Below are positions 52,459 to 61,894 of a stretch of 64,000 bases of DNA, in pieces. This DNA comes from Hydrogenoanaerobacterium saccharovorans (GTDB lineage Bacteria; Bacillota; Clostridia; Oscillospirales; Ruminococcaceae): assembly GCF_016901815.1 (NCBI RefSeq), contig NZ_JACSNR010000008.1, positions 62,001 to 126,000 of the forward strand, read 5' to 3'. The position numbers and the translations under genes were made by a program. The first letter of the stretch is position 1, and the number at the start of each line of letters is the position of its first letter. The notes below the pieces were generated by a model. That model was not told the DNA's origin. It saw only the letters and a program-made list of their open reading frames with translations, and did not search any database.

Positions 52459-54967
52459 GGTCTTGTTCCTCCTTCCCGTCCGGGGTCTCCGGTTCGGGCT
52501 GTTCCAGAGCCGGCGCCGGGGATTCCGGAGTCAGCACGGTCTGCGCGGACTGGATGCTCTCCTCCCGGTGCTCCCGCAGGCTGCGGAAGCTGGCAGGCAC
52601 CGGGTCCGCGGCAGCGGCCCGCCGGTCCTGACGGCGCATCACCAGCAGATAGACGCCCAGCAGCACCAGGCCGCCCGCCGATACAAAGGCACCGGGGATC
52701 AGGCCCGGGGTCATATACTCAAAGCGGATCTCGGCTTCCCCTGCCGGTACCCGCACCGCCATGAAGCCCACACTGGCCTTTTCGATCACCACGGGTTCGC
52801 CGTTTACGGTGGCGCTCCAGCCGCTGTCATAGGGCACCGAGAAGAACATCAGCACATCTTCGTCCAGGTCACAGGTGGCGGTAAAGCCGGTCTTGTCAAA
52901 GGCAAAGGTATCACAGGTGTACTGACGGCGCTCCTCCACAGCCTCCTCCATGCCGCTGGCGTTGAGAGAGGCATAGTCAATGGATTCCAGCTCGGTGAGA
53001 ATATCGGCATTGCGCTCCATGGCCTCCTCCGACAGTCCCACTGCCTCGAGCATTACATTGGCCCGGAGCGAGAGCGGCGCGGTATCCAGCACCGACTGCC
53101 GCACCCCGGTGGTATAGCCAAAGCCCATGGGGAGATAGTTTTCATTCTCATAGAAGTCATACCCGAACTGGGAGAAGCTGAAGGTATAGCCGGGCATGAG
53201 GTTTTCAGCGTCCTTTTCCGACTGGGATACTGCCAGGTACTTCACCGAGAGCAGCGGACGCAGGGCATAGTTGTTCACCTCCGGCTTGGAGGATACGTCC
53301 CGCTTGACGCCCACATAGGGATAGAACTCCATAATGGAGTTGGGAACAATGGAATGGAACGCCTGGATATTGGGCACATGCCAGTACATACCCAGGTTGT
53401 CCAGGGTGTTGTAGAGATCCAGGCGGAAGAATTCGTCCTCGTCCTCACCGGGGAAGGCAATGCTGTCATAGCCAGCCAGGGCGCGTTCCCGCAGGAAGCT
53501 GCCGCTGGTGCCGTAGAGCCGTCCGCTGCCGATGAAGAACATGCCATGCAGACAGCCCACCGCCGCCGTGAGAGCGATGGCAGTGCGTACAAAGGCGGGA
53601 TTTCTGCGCAGCTGGCGCACGATCCACAGGGTGAGCGCCACACAGCACACCGCAATGAGGCAGACCAGCCAGAAGCGGATGGGTTCCTCCATGAGGCCGA
53701 GTTTCCACTCTCCCTCGCTGGTTTTGGAGGGGGTGAGGCCGCAGGCGACCATGAACAGCAATACACCGCCGGCATACCAGCGCACCCCCCGGACATAGTC
53801 GATGTCCCGGCGTTCCAGGGCAGTGGCAGTGGCCAGACACATGAGCAGCACCGGCATATAGAACCACCGGGCATAGTAGGAGTTATTGAAGAGGATAAAG
53901 GCGCTGTTGAGTCCCGGCACCAGTGCCATGAACAGGCAGGTGAACAGGAGTTTTTTCAGCCAGCTGCGCCGGGCCGCCAGCAGGAAGGCTGCTGTCCCCG
54001 ACACGCCGAACAGTGGGAGCCAGGCCGACAGGGAACTCCACTTGGCGCCGCCGTCCGGGAAGAAGTTGGGACGGCTGGGGAGTTCCGGCGGGAAGAAGAG
54101 GGTCTGGAGGATCTGGGGAATACGCTGCACCGTGGAATAGATCCAGAAGTTCCAGCCATAGAGCAGGTTATCCGAGGTGGTGCGGGGATTGCCCATAATC
54201 GCCAGCACCGACGGCAGCAGCACCACCATGGCAAGGCAGAGGCCCAGCACCGATTCCAGTGCCACGGCACAGAACCGCTTGACTGTCATACCCCAGCTGC
54301 GGTCGGTCATGCGCAGGAATACATACAGCACCACAAAGACCACTTCGCCGATGAAGAACCAGTAGTTGACGATGCAGTTCACCGCCACAGCCAGCGCAAA
54401 GACGCCCCGGCGGCGGTTCTGGACCAGTTCCTCCACGCCGATGAGCAGCAGCGGGAAGAACACCATGGCCTCATGGAAGTGGTTGAAGAAGATATTATAG
54501 GTGGCAAAGCCGGAAAAGGCATAGCAAAGGCTGCCGATGATGGCATACTCATCGGTGCGCACAAACCGCCGGATATAGAAATAGGAAGTCAGAGCCATCG
54601 AGGCGGTTTTGAGCATGAGGAGCGGTGCCATGAGATAGGGCACCATCTCGCTGGGGAAGGGGAGGGTCAGCCAGAAGAAGGGGCTGAACAGCAGATAGAA
54701 ACTGTATGACGCAATGAAGTTCGCGCCCAGGTCGGTATAGCTGTTCCAGAGCACTTCCCCGGAACGCACGGCATCATGGGCCATGCGGTAGAAGGGGATT
54801 TGCTGGACATTGAAGTCCCCGAAGAAGAAAAAATTCCCCTTTTCATAGATGATGAAGGGCAGGAACATGATTCCCGCCGCCAGCAGCGCAATGCCGAAGG
54901 CCAGCAGCCATCCGGGCAGCTTGCGGCGTGCGGGCTGTGTGTGGATCTGTGTCTGTTCCGATTGCAT
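52445..54967 (-). CDS. YfhO-family membrane protein
   Basis: 840 aa. About twelve to thirteen membrane helices in the first 520 residues, with FLPFIIYEKGNFFFFGDFNV and QQIPFYRMAHDAVRSGEVLW near the start, as in the YfhO family of putative GT-C-type glycosyltransferases. Then an extracellular domain of about 230 residues (with EVNNYALRPLLSVKYLAVSQ and VPYDSGWSATVNGEPVVIEK), a last helix, and a charged cytoplasmic tail. In Bacillus, YfhO is tied to glycosylating lipoteichoic acid. The overlapping GtrB-type gene would supply its lipid-linked sugar. Confidence 0.88.
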   Translation of the reverse strand: MQSEQTQIHTQPARRKLPGWLLAFGIALLAAGIMFLPFIIYEKGNFFFFGDFNVQQIPFYRMAHDAVRSGEVLWNSYTDLGANFIASYSFYLLFSPFFWLTLPFPSEMVPYLMAPLLMLKTASMALTSYFYIRRFVRTDEYAIIGSLCYAFSGFATYNIFFNHFHEAMVFFPLLLIGVEELVQNRRRGVFALAVAVNCIVNYWFFIGEVVFVVLYVFLRMTDRSWGMTVKRFCAVALESVLGLCLAMVVLLPSVLAIMGNPRTTSDNLLYGWNFWIYSTVQRIPQILQTLFFPPELPSRPNFFPDGGAKWSSLSAWLPLFGVSGTAAFLLAARRSWLKKLLFTCLFMALVPGLNSAFILFNNSYYARWFYMPVLLMCLATATALERRDIDYVRGVRWYAGGVLLFMVACGLTPSKTSEGEWKLGLMEEPIRFWLVCLIAVCCVALTLWIVRQLRRNPAFVRTAIALTAAVGCLHGMFFIGSGRLYGTSGSFLRERALAGYDSIAFPGEDEDEFFRLDLYNTLDNLGMYWHVPNIQAFHSIVPNSIMEFYPYVGVKRDVSSKPEVNNYALRPLLSVKYLAVSQSEKDAENLMPGYTFSFSQFGYDFYENENYLPMGFGYTTGVRQSVLDTAPLSLRANVMLEAVGLSEEAMERNADILTELESIDYASLNASGMEEAVEERRQYTCDTFAFDKTGFTATCDLDEDVLMFFSVPYDSGWSATVNGEPVVIEKASVGFMAVRVPAGEAEIRFEYMTPGLIPGAFVSAGGLVLLGVYLLVMRRQDRRAAAADPVPASFRSLREHREESIQSAQTVLTPESPAPALEQPEPETPDGKEEQDHETE

Positions 54968-55421
54968 ACGGTTCCTCCCTGTCTGTTCCCATCGGGATTT
55001 TGGTTATCTATCAGTATAGCACAATCCCAATGCTCTGCGCCATAGACCCGGGCAGTATTTTCCCCCGGCGTTTTCCTTTTTATAAAAAGGTGCTATAATA
55101 GCCGCAAGGCGGCTATTATACTTGTCTTTATGGCCGAACGATCCGCTGGCTTCGCCTGCTCCCGTCCCAATGGCCAATTATACCATTCCGTTGACACTCC
55201 ATGGTATAATAGCCGCAAGGCGGCTATTATACTTGTTTTTATGGCCGGACGATCCGCAGGCTTCGCCTGCTCCCGTCCCAATGGCCAATTATACCATTCC
55301 GTTGACACTCCATGGTATAATAGGGTATCATATCTGTCTTTGCAGCCACTGGAACGGCTCTCCCTGTATCAATAGAGTGGCATATTTTGCCGGAATTATT
55401 TCACCGCCGGAGGAAAACCTC
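54968..55421. other. Gap holding the 111-bp tandem repeat
   Basis: About 450 bases without a supported gene. Most of it is the repeat at 55094-55325. Frames through it duplicate each other because of the repeat, which argues against coding. The ribosome binding site and start of the YfbR-like gene follow. Confidence 0.6.
55094..55325. repeat. Two tandem copies of a 111-bp hairpin-forming unit plus the start of a third
   Basis: Copies at 55094-55204 and 55205-55315 differ at about five positions; a third begins with TATAATAG at 55316. Each starts with a hairpin (TATAATAGCCG-CAAG-CGGCTATTATA) and ends with ATTATACCAT paired to ATGGTATAAT across about 14 nt, so adjacent units share arms. Contains TTGACA and TATAAT, but 8 nt apart, too close for a promoter. 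Confidence 0.95.
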
Positions 55422-56030
55422 ATGCAGAACCGCTTTTTTGCCATGCTCGCCCGGATGAAACTGATCCGCCGCTGGGGCCTGATGTTCAGCACCCGGGACG
55501 AAAATCTCAGTGAGCACAGCCTCGATACCGCCTTTTTCATGCACGCCCTGCTCTCGCTGCACAACCGCCGGTTCCTCACCCCCGGGGAGGAACCCCTGGA
55601 TCTGGGCACCGGTGTGCTGCTGGCGATCTATCACGATGCCGCTGAGATTCTCACCGGCGACCTGCCTACCCCGGTGAAATACTTCAGCGCCGAGATCAGC
55701 GAAGCCTACAAGGCCGTGGAAGCTGCCTCCTGCCAGAGCCTGCTGGACCTGCTCCCCGCCGATCTCCGGGAGGACTATGCCCCCTATCTGCTGCCCGCCG
55801 GCGCATATGCCCGGTACCTGCCCTATCTCAAGGCGGCAGACCGCTTCTCCGCCCTGGTGAAGTGCATGGAGGAGACCCGGCAGGGCAATTTTGAGTTCCG
55901 CCGGGCTGCTGCCCAGACCCGGGAGGCCATCTCTGCCATGGCATTGCCCGAAGCTGACTGCTTCCTGCGGGACTTTATCCCCGCTTTCGAAAAAACTTTG
56001 GACGAACTCCAGACTCAGGAGGACTTTTAA
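55422..56030 (+). CDS. YfbR-like 5'-deoxynucleotidase (HD domain)
   Basis: 202 aa from the ATG at 55422 (GGAGG upstream). HD-superfamily metal site: ENLSEHSLDTAFFMHALL (first His), IYHDAAEILTGDLPTPVKYF (the HD pair), and LKAADRFSALVKCMEE (last Asp). This is the YfbR arrangement, which removes phosphate from deoxynucleoside 5'-monophosphates. It ends 1 nt before mnmE and is probably co-transcribed with it. Confidence 0.88.
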   Translation: MQNRFFAMLARMKLIRRWGLMFSTRDENLSEHSLDTAFFMHALLSLHNRRFLTPGEEPLDLGTGVLLAIYHDAAEILTGDLPTPVKYFSAEISEAYKAVEAASCQSLLDLLPADLREDYAPYLLPAGAYARYLPYLKAADRFSALVKCMEETRQGNFEFRRAAAQTREAISAMALPEADCFLRDFIPAFEKTLDELQTQEDF

Positions 56031-56031
56031 G

Positions 56032-57402
56032 ATGAATAATCCCACCATTGCCGCAATCTCTACCCCCATGTCCGCCGGTGCCATCGGCCTGGTGCGGATG
56101 TCCGGCCCCGATGCCAAAGCCATCGCCGCTTCGGTATTCCGGCCCATCGGCAAACGCACCATCCAGAATGTCCCCGGCTTTTCCGCCATCTATGGTCATG
56201 TGATGGACGGCTCCGAACCGGTGGATGAGGTAGTAGTCTATGTCTACACCGCCCCCAGAAGCTACACCGGCGAAGATGTGGTGGAGTTCTCCTGCCATGG
56301 CGGCCCCTGGCTGCTCTCCCGGGTGCTGCGCCTCCTGCTCGACCACGGCGCTGTCCCCGCTCAGGCCGGTGAATTCACCAAGCGAGCCTTCCTGTCCGGC
56401 AAAATGGACCTCACCCAGGCCGAAGCGGTAATGGATCTCATCTCCGCTTCGGGTGCGGATGCCAGCCGTGCGGCTATGGCAGCCCGGGAAGGCGCCCTCT
56501 CCAGAAAGACTCAGGCAGTCTGTGCCGACCTCACCCTGCTGGCTGCCCATATGAGCGCCTGGGTGGACTACCCCGACGATGAGATCGAGGAGCTCACCGA
56601 TACCCACCTGGAAGAGACCCTCTCCCGGTGCGCCGGAGAACTGCGGCATCTGCTGGACACTTTCGACACCGGCAAAATCCTCCGGGAAGGAATCCCCACT
56701 GCCATTGTAGGGCGGCCCAATGTGGGCAAATCCACCCTGATGAACCTGCTCGCCGGATATGACCGCAGCATTGTCACCGATATTCCCGGCACCACCCGGG
56801 ACATTGTGGAGGAAACCGTGCGTCTGCCCGGGGGGCTGGTGCTGAATATCGCCGACACCGCCGGTCTGCGCACCACCGATGACCCGGTGGAGGCCATCGG
56901 CGTCACCCGTGCCCGGGGCAAACTGGAACAGAGCAGTCTGGTACTGGCGGTGCTGGACGGCAGCGCTCCCCTTTCGGATGAGGACCGGGAACTGGTGCTC
57001 TCGCTGCGGGAGCGTCCGGCGGTGGCGATCCTCAATAAGTCCGACCTGGGCCAGAGCGGAGACGAGGACTGGGTGCGTCAGCAGCTCACCCACTGTGTCA
57101 CCCTGTCGGCCCGGGAGGGAACCGGTCTGGCGGAACTGGACACCGCTGTGCGGGAGGCTCTCTCGCTGGGCGCGGTGGACCCCTCTGCCCCCATGCTTGC
57201 CAATGAGCGTCAGCGGGGCTGTGTGCGCCGGGCCTGCAGTGCCGTGGAAGAGGCTCTGGATGCCCAGCGCATGGGCATGACCATGGACGCGGTGAACATC
57301 TGCATTGATGAGGCTCTGGAAGCCCTCCTGGAACTGGATGGACGCCAGGTCACCGATGCGGTGGTGGACGAGGTCTTCGCGAACTTCTGCGTAGGCAAGT
57401 GA
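56032..57402 (+). CDS. mnmE: tRNA modification GTPase MnmE
   Basis: 456 aa from the ATG at 56032. N-terminal formyl-THF-binding domain (TIAAISTPMSAGAIGLVRMS; YTGEDVVEFSCHGG), a helical middle, and the GTPase with GRPNVGKST (about 225), IPGTTRD and DTAG. It ends FCVGK, the C-terminal C-x-G-K that helps catalysis. With MnmG it makes 5-carboxymethylaminomethyl-uridine at the tRNA wobble position. MnmG and the usual rnpA-yidC neighbours are not here. Confidence 0.97.
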   Translation: MNNPTIAAISTPMSAGAIGLVRMSGPDAKAIAASVFRPIGKRTIQNVPGFSAIYGHVMDGSEPVDEVVVYVYTAPRSYTGEDVVEFSCHGGPWLLSRVLRLLLDHGAVPAQAGEFTKRAFLSGKMDLTQAEAVMDLISASGADASRAAMAAREGALSRKTQAVCADLTLLAAHMSAWVDYPDDEIEELTDTHLEETLSRCAGELRHLLDTFDTGKILREGIPTAIVGRPNVGKSTLMNLLAGYDRSIVTDIPGTTRDIVEETVRLPGGLVLNIADTAGLRTTDDPVEAIGVTRARGKLEQSSLVLAVLDGSAPLSDEDRELVLSLRERPAVAILNKSDLGQSGDEDWVRQQLTHCVTLSAREGTGLAELDTAVREALSLGAVDPSAPMLANERQRGCVRRACSAVEEALDAQRMGMTMDAVNICIDEALEALLELDGRQVTDAVVDEVFANFCVGK

Positions 57403-57422
57403 GCCTGTGCCATAATAAAAAG

Positions 57423-57452
57423 AAAGCCGGGGCTTTCCCAGAAAAGGGAGGC
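57423..57452 (+). terminator. Terminator after mnmE
   Basis: AAAGCCGG and CCGGCTTTT with an internal paired region TTTCCC-AGAAA-AGGGA, followed by T. Confidence 0.75.
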
Positions 57453-57494
57453 TCCGGCTTTTCGGTTTTATGGGAATAGGGGGGTCAGGGGCGC

Positions 57495-57962
57495 TCACCG
57501 GCGCTGGCCCAGCACCAGTGCCAGGGTGCAGAGGTCGTCCCAGCGGTCGCTGAGGGGCAGGACTTCCGGCACGGTGTCCGCCAGGGCTTCGGCGGCACGG
57601 GTCAGGCGCAGGTTCTCCGCCCGCCAGGCAGTCCCCTCCGGGGCGGCGGTGAGCAGCTCCCCGACGCCATCGGCGGTATGGGGCGCATAGCCGCAGGAGA
57701 GCGCATACCCCGCCAGCCCCATGCGGGAAAGCCGGGTGCCCGCACAGCAGAAAAGCCCATCGCCAGCAGTGGAGTATGCCGGGAATGCGAACTCCCGACT
57801 CTCAGGTGTGTGGAAGCATAGAAGCGAACAGTCCCGTTCCCGGACGGAGTGCGCCGGGAATTTGCCGGAGAGCTTGCACCGCCAGTCCCATACGGGAAAA
57901 CCGGGTGCCTGCACAGCAAAAAGCCAGCTGCCGGCAGCGGGCGGCACGCCATACAGGGGCAC
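57495..57962 (-). CDS. Uncertain small gene, possibly degraded
   Basis: A 155-codon frame. Its last 80 residues (from GLFCCAGTRLSRMGLAGYAL to WDDLCTLALVLGQRR) have the GC-ending codons of a real gene here. The first half contains an imperfect repeat of the same DNA: about 40 nt at 57883-57926 repeat those at 57716-57760. The start is unclear. It may be a short protein whose 5' end was duplicated, or the tail of a broken gene. No family recognised. Confidence 0.3.
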   Translation of the reverse strand: MPLYGVPPAAGSWLFAVQAPGFPVWDWRCKLSGKFPAHSVRERDCSLLCFHTPESREFAFPAYSTAGDGLFCCAGTRLSRMGLAGYALSCGYAPHTADGVGELLTAAPEGTAWRAENLRLTRAAEALADTVPEVLPLSDRWDDLCTLALVLGQRR

Positions 57963-58013
57963 ATCTCCCCAAAAAGCAGAAAGGACAGGCAGACCGCCTG
58001 TCCTTTCTTATTA

Positions 58014-59054
58014 TTATGCCTTGGGCAGGAAGCCCCGGAAGGCCTGGAAGGCCGAGGGCAGTGCCACCTCCCCTGCCAGGGCGGCGGCATCGGCCCAGCG
58101 CCAGCCCTCGGGCAGCTCCCGGGCTTCGGGGAGCCGCCACAGCTCACCCTCCATCTGCCACTCCACATGGGAGAAGATATGCCGGGCGGTGCCGATGGGC
58201 TCGGCTCCGGCCGGGGTCTCCCAGCCAAGCGGGAAGCCTTCGCCCTCGGGGGCACCGGGCAGTTCCCAGAGCCCCGCCAGCAGCCCCCGTCCCGGGCGGC
58301 GGTGGAGCAGCACTCCCGCCGGGGAGAGCACCACCCACACTCGCCGCTGTTCGATCCGCCGGGGCTTTTTCGGGGGCTTCACCGGCAGGCGTTCCGGGTC
58401 CCCGGAGGCACAGGCGGCGCAGAACTCCCGTGCCGGACACTCTCCGCACCGGGGCGCGCCGCCGGGCAGGCAGACCATCGCCCCCAGCTCCATGAGCGCC
58501 TGGGTGAAGTCCCCGGCTGCCCCCTCCGGATAGAGCGGCGCCAGTTCCTCCCGGCACCTCCGCTTGAGCGCCGGGGAGTCCACCGGGGTTTCATCGCCGG
58601 TGATGCGGCACACCACCCGCAGCACATTGCCGTCCACTGCCGGGGTGGGCAGTCCGAAGGCGATGGAGCAGATGGCTCCGGCGGTATACTCGCCGATGCC
58701 CGGCAGCGCCTTCACCGCCTCATAGTCGCCGGGCAGCTCACCACCGTACTGCTCACAGACCGTCCGGGCTGCCTTCTGAAGGTTCCGCACCCGGCTGTAA
58801 TACCCCAGCCCCTCCCAGAGTTTCAGGAGCTGTTCCTCCGGAGCGGCTGCCAGGGCCGGAATATCCGGAAGTTCCCGCAGGAACCGTTCATAATAGGGCA
58901 GCACAGCCTCCACACGGGTCTGCTGGAGCATGATCTCCGATACCCACACCCGATAGGGCCGGGGGTCCTCCCGCCAGGGCAGGATGCGGCGGTTGCCCCG
59001 GTACCACTCGAGCAGCGGCACCGGGAGCCGGGAAAGTCGGGAATAATCTGCCAT
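58014..59054 (-). CDS. mutY: A/G-specific adenine DNA glycosylase MutY
   Basis: 346 aa from the ATG at 59054 (GGAGG upstream). Helix-hairpin-helix LPGIGEYTAGAI with the catalytic Asp in VDGNVLRV, the MutY substrate-binding EIMLQQTRVEAV, the [4Fe-4S] loop CLPGGAPRCGECPAREFC (C-x7-C-x2-C-x5-C, one residue longer in the first gap than E. coli), and a C-terminal NUDIX-like 8-oxoG-recognition domain (FSHVEWQMEGEL). It removes A mispaired with 8-oxoG. Confidence 0.95.
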   Translation of the reverse strand: MADYSRLSRLPVPLLEWYRGNRRILPWREDPRPYRVWVSEIMLQQTRVEAVLPYYERFLRELPDIPALAAAPEEQLLKLWEGLGYYSRVRNLQKAARTVCEQYGGELPGDYEAVKALPGIGEYTAGAICSIAFGLPTPAVDGNVLRVVCRITGDETPVDSPALKRRCREELAPLYPEGAAGDFTQALMELGAMVCLPGGAPRCGECPAREFCAACASGDPERLPVKPPKKPRRIEQRRVWVVLSPAGVLLHRRPGRGLLAGLWELPGAPEGEGFPLGWETPAGAEPIGTARHIFSHVEWQMEGELWRLPEARELPEGWRWADAAALAGEVALPSAFQAFRGFLPKA

Positions 59055-59152
59055 AATACCCTCCATTTCAAACGAGAACAGGGAAACTCCCCGGCGGATC
59101 TCCGTCCCGGAAGCCTCCCTGTTCGATACAAACTGTATATTCCCCCAGGAAA

Positions 59153-61861
59153 TTACTTGATTGTAATTCCGGTATAGTAATGCTTGAGGATCTCCTTATA
59201 GGTATAGCCGTCATGTTCTGCCAGATAGTTGGCGCCCCACTGGCTCATACCTACGCCATGACCATAGCCACGGGTGGTGAACTCAAACTGCTCCTTGCGG
59301 GAGTTGTATTCCACCTCAAAGCAGGTGGAACGCAGGTTGAAGTCCAGCAGGCTCTCCCGGACATTGCGTCCGGTGATGGCTACGCCACGGCTCACATCGC
59401 CGCCCTGGGAAGTATCCTTGCCGCCGATCTCCACCCGGCCCACATAGTCTCCCGAAGCCATGTTGTCATAGTCAATGACAATCCAGTCCTCGGGGTCCAG
59501 GTCACTGTCATAGAGATCAATGCCATAGGTTTCCTCAACCGCGTCGGCGAAGTCCTCCTCGCTGATGGTATAGCTGCCCTCATAGTAGGGGGAGAGCTCA
59601 TCATATTCGCTGTCCACCGGCTGGAGATAGGGCAGATTGGTGCCCCAGACCGACTTGGCACTGGCAGTAGTTCCGCAGCTCACCGAATGGTAAACCGCAT
59701 TGATATAGTCGCCGTTGTAGTAGCAGGCCTCGCCGAATACCGCATCCACGGCACTCTTGACCTCCTTGCTCACACTGCTGCGCATATTCACCGCCGGATA
59801 GATGCCCACCTGATTGGAGTACTTGATATAGGTATAGGTGGCGACTACCTGTGCCTTGATGGCCTCAGGATGCAGGGCACCCCGGGTTTCGCTTTCCACG
59901 ATCTCGCTCACCAGGTCATAGGCGTTCATGCGGGTCAGACGCCCGTTGTACATCACAGCCAGTTCCTCATCTGCCAGATCATCATCGATCTCATGATCGT
60001 TTTCCTCTTCCTCCTCCGAACTGGAAGGACGGCTGGAAGAACTGGAACTCGAGGACGAACTGGAGCTCGAAGAAGAACTGGACGAGCTGGAGCTGCTGGA
60101 AGAACCCGAACTGCTGGAGGAGCTGGACGAGCTGGACGAACTGGAAGAAGAACTGGAACTGCTCTCCTCATAGGGATTGTTGCCGCCGTAGAGCTCATAC
60201 CAGACCCGGGGCATGAGCGGGTCAGGGTTCTTGTAGGCCTCCGAGGTATCCACCTCCGGGTCCTCACCCTCCCGGATCTTCCGGGCCACTACCACAAACC
60301 GGGCCTCGGTGAACTCATAGGAACAGGTGGACAATGTAATGAGCCGGTCCCCGGGCTGGACATCCACCCCGGTGGTGATGAGCGACCGCTCCCGGACATT
60401 CTCCACATACTCCATGAAGGTATCCTCGGTGCCGTCCAGGAAGTTGAGATAGTCAAAGATGGGGCCATCTTCAGGACGGGTGTTGGCAATGAACATGCCG
60501 ATCACCTTGTATTCCCCTTCCTCATAGACACTGTCGAAGGTCAGGGTGGGGTGCTCCTTGTAGAAGTTCATATCCCGGTACTGGAGCAGGGTCTCGAACA
60601 TGGTACCGGTGCGCATGTTGTGCCCGTACACAATGGTGTTCTGGGTGGTGCGCAGATTGGTGCGGTAGTCCACAAAAGGCGTACCGTTTTCGTTCTCCTC
60701 GCCGTCAAAGCCCCGGCGCAGGTAGTATTCATTGTCGGTGTACTGTACCACCGGATAGGCAAAGTCGGTGCCCTCGATTTCCAGATACCCCACCACATCG
60801 GGATTCTGGCTGTACAGTTCCTCGAACTGGGGCAGATAATCCCCGGGCATGCCGTTTTCATAGCTGGGAAGTTCCTCGTCCGAGCTGTCCTCCGACTCCT
60901 CGGAGCTCTCCTCCGAAGAAACCGAACTGCTCTCGGAGCCGGAGACCGGTTCGGCCTCCTCACGCCCCATAAAGAGGAAGATCCCGGCGGCAGCCGCAAT
61001 GAGTACCACTGCCGCCGCTGCCCCGCCGATGATCCACCGGCGGCTGCTCTTTTTCTCTGAGGCCGATGCGGCGGATTCCTCCGGCCCGGGGCTGTCCTCC
61101 TGGTCCAGATCGGGCGGGAGCAGCGGATTGCGCACCGCCGCCGGCTCCTCCCTGGCATCGGGCAGATAGCGCTCGGCTGTTTCCGCTCCCAGGTAAAGCA
61201 GTCCCCGCTCCGGCGCGATCAGCCGCAGCCGCTGTCCCTCCCGGGTGGATACCAGATTGTATTCCAGCGCCATGGGCAGGTTTTCCCCGTCCATCTGCCG
61301 GTAGAGCTGCTGGGGGTCCGCCCCGTCTGCCGCCAGCTCCATGGTGTGGATCTCCCGTCCCAGGAAGTCCCCCAGGAAGGCATAGCCCTCCCGGAGCAGC
61401 AGCGGCAGGAAGGCCTCGGGATCACCGGGCAGGCAGAGAATCGCCTGCTGCCGGCTCCGCAGTCCGAAGCCGCACACGCCGCCGGTGCGGAATACCTCGG
61501 CGATCACCGGCACCTCCGCCAGTTCGCCGGGGGCAATGCGGGCGTCCGGATGGCTCCGGCACCAGGCCTGGGCATCTTCCAGCGCATCGGGATCGATGCG
61601 GGTTTCCAGTCCCAGTCCCCGGGTGAGCAGCCGCCGCAGACCGCCGGGGGTCTCCAGATCCCCCACTGTCACCAGCACCTGACACTCCTCCAGCGCATCG
61701 GCCAGGGTGTCAAACAGGCTCTCGTCCCGGGGGTCCAGATCCAGGGCAGTCACTGCCAGTCCGGTCACCGCTGCCAGTTCCCGGCGCAGTGCTCCCGCAA
61801 GGGGGCTCTGCCGGTCGGATACCCTGACCTCCGGGGTCAGGCCGAGCAGCACTGCTTCCAT
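59153..61861 (-). CDS. CinA/MoaB-like domain - transmembrane - class B sortase - poly-Ser - SpoIID/LytB fusion
   Basis: 902 aa from the ATG at 61861 (GGAGGTG upstream). Parts: 1-270 cytoplasmic, resembling the CinA/MoaB molybdopterin-binding fold (ECQVLVTVGDLETPGGLRRL; AILCLPGDPEAFLPLL); membrane helix about 274-298; Ser/Glu linker; class B sortase with His in VYGHNM (about 413), Cys in TLSTCSYEF (about 511) and Arg in EARFVVVARK (about 520); poly-serine of roughly 50 residues (about 565-615); SpoIID/LytB domain (640-902) with AIKAQVVATYTYIK, YHSVSCGTT and RGYGHGVGMSQWGANYLAEH. Sortases join proteins to the wall; SpoIID cuts peptidoglycan. Both would be outside the membrane. No sortase substrate with a sorting signal was seen nearby. 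Confidence 0.9.
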   Translation of the reverse strand: MEAVLLGLTPEVRVSDRQSPLAGALRRELAAVTGLAVTALDLDPRDESLFDTLADALEECQVLVTVGDLETPGGLRRLLTRGLGLETRIDPDALEDAQAWCRSHPDARIAPGELAEVPVIAEVFRTGGVCGFGLRSRQQAILCLPGDPEAFLPLLLREGYAFLGDFLGREIHTMELAADGADPQQLYRQMDGENLPMALEYNLVSTREGQRLRLIAPERGLLYLGAETAERYLPDAREEPAAVRNPLLPPDLDQEDSPGPEESAASASEKKSSRRWIIGGAAAAVVLIAAAAGIFLFMGREEAEPVSGSESSSVSSEESSEESEDSSDEELPSYENGMPGDYLPQFEELYSQNPDVVGYLEIEGTDFAYPVVQYTDNEYYLRRGFDGEENENGTPFVDYRTNLRTTQNTIVYGHNMRTGTMFETLLQYRDMNFYKEHPTLTFDSVYEEGEYKVIGMFIANTRPEDGPIFDYLNFLDGTEDTFMEYVENVRERSLITTGVDVQPGDRLITLSTCSYEFTEARFVVVARKIREGEDPEVDTSEAYKNPDPLMPRVWYELYGGNNPYEESSSSSSSSSSSSSSSSSSSGSSSSSSSSSSSSSSSSSSSSSSSSRPSSSEEEEENDHEIDDDLADEELAVMYNGRLTRMNAYDLVSEIVESETRGALHPEAIKAQVVATYTYIKYSNQVGIYPAVNMRSSVSKEVKSAVDAVFGEACYYNGDYINAVYHSVSCGTTASAKSVWGTNLPYLQPVDSEYDELSPYYEGSYTISEEDFADAVEETYGIDLYDSDLDPEDWIVIDYDNMASGDYVGRVEIGGKDTSQGGDVSRGVAITGRNVRESLLDFNLRSTCFEVEYNSRKEQFEFTTRGYGHGVGMSQWGANYLAEHDGYTYKEILKHYYTGITIK

Positions 61862-61894
61862 CCGTTCACCTCCATTCTTTCTGTCCTGCATGGG

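Noticed and set aside
52457-54709. 750-codon frame antisense to the YfhO-like gene
   Set aside because: Rich in His, Gln and Gly as expected of antisense translation of membrane helices; no start signal.
55188-55210. Promoter TTGACA...TATAAT in the 111-bp repeat
   Set aside because: Only 8 nt separate the two boxes, far below the 16-18 needed.
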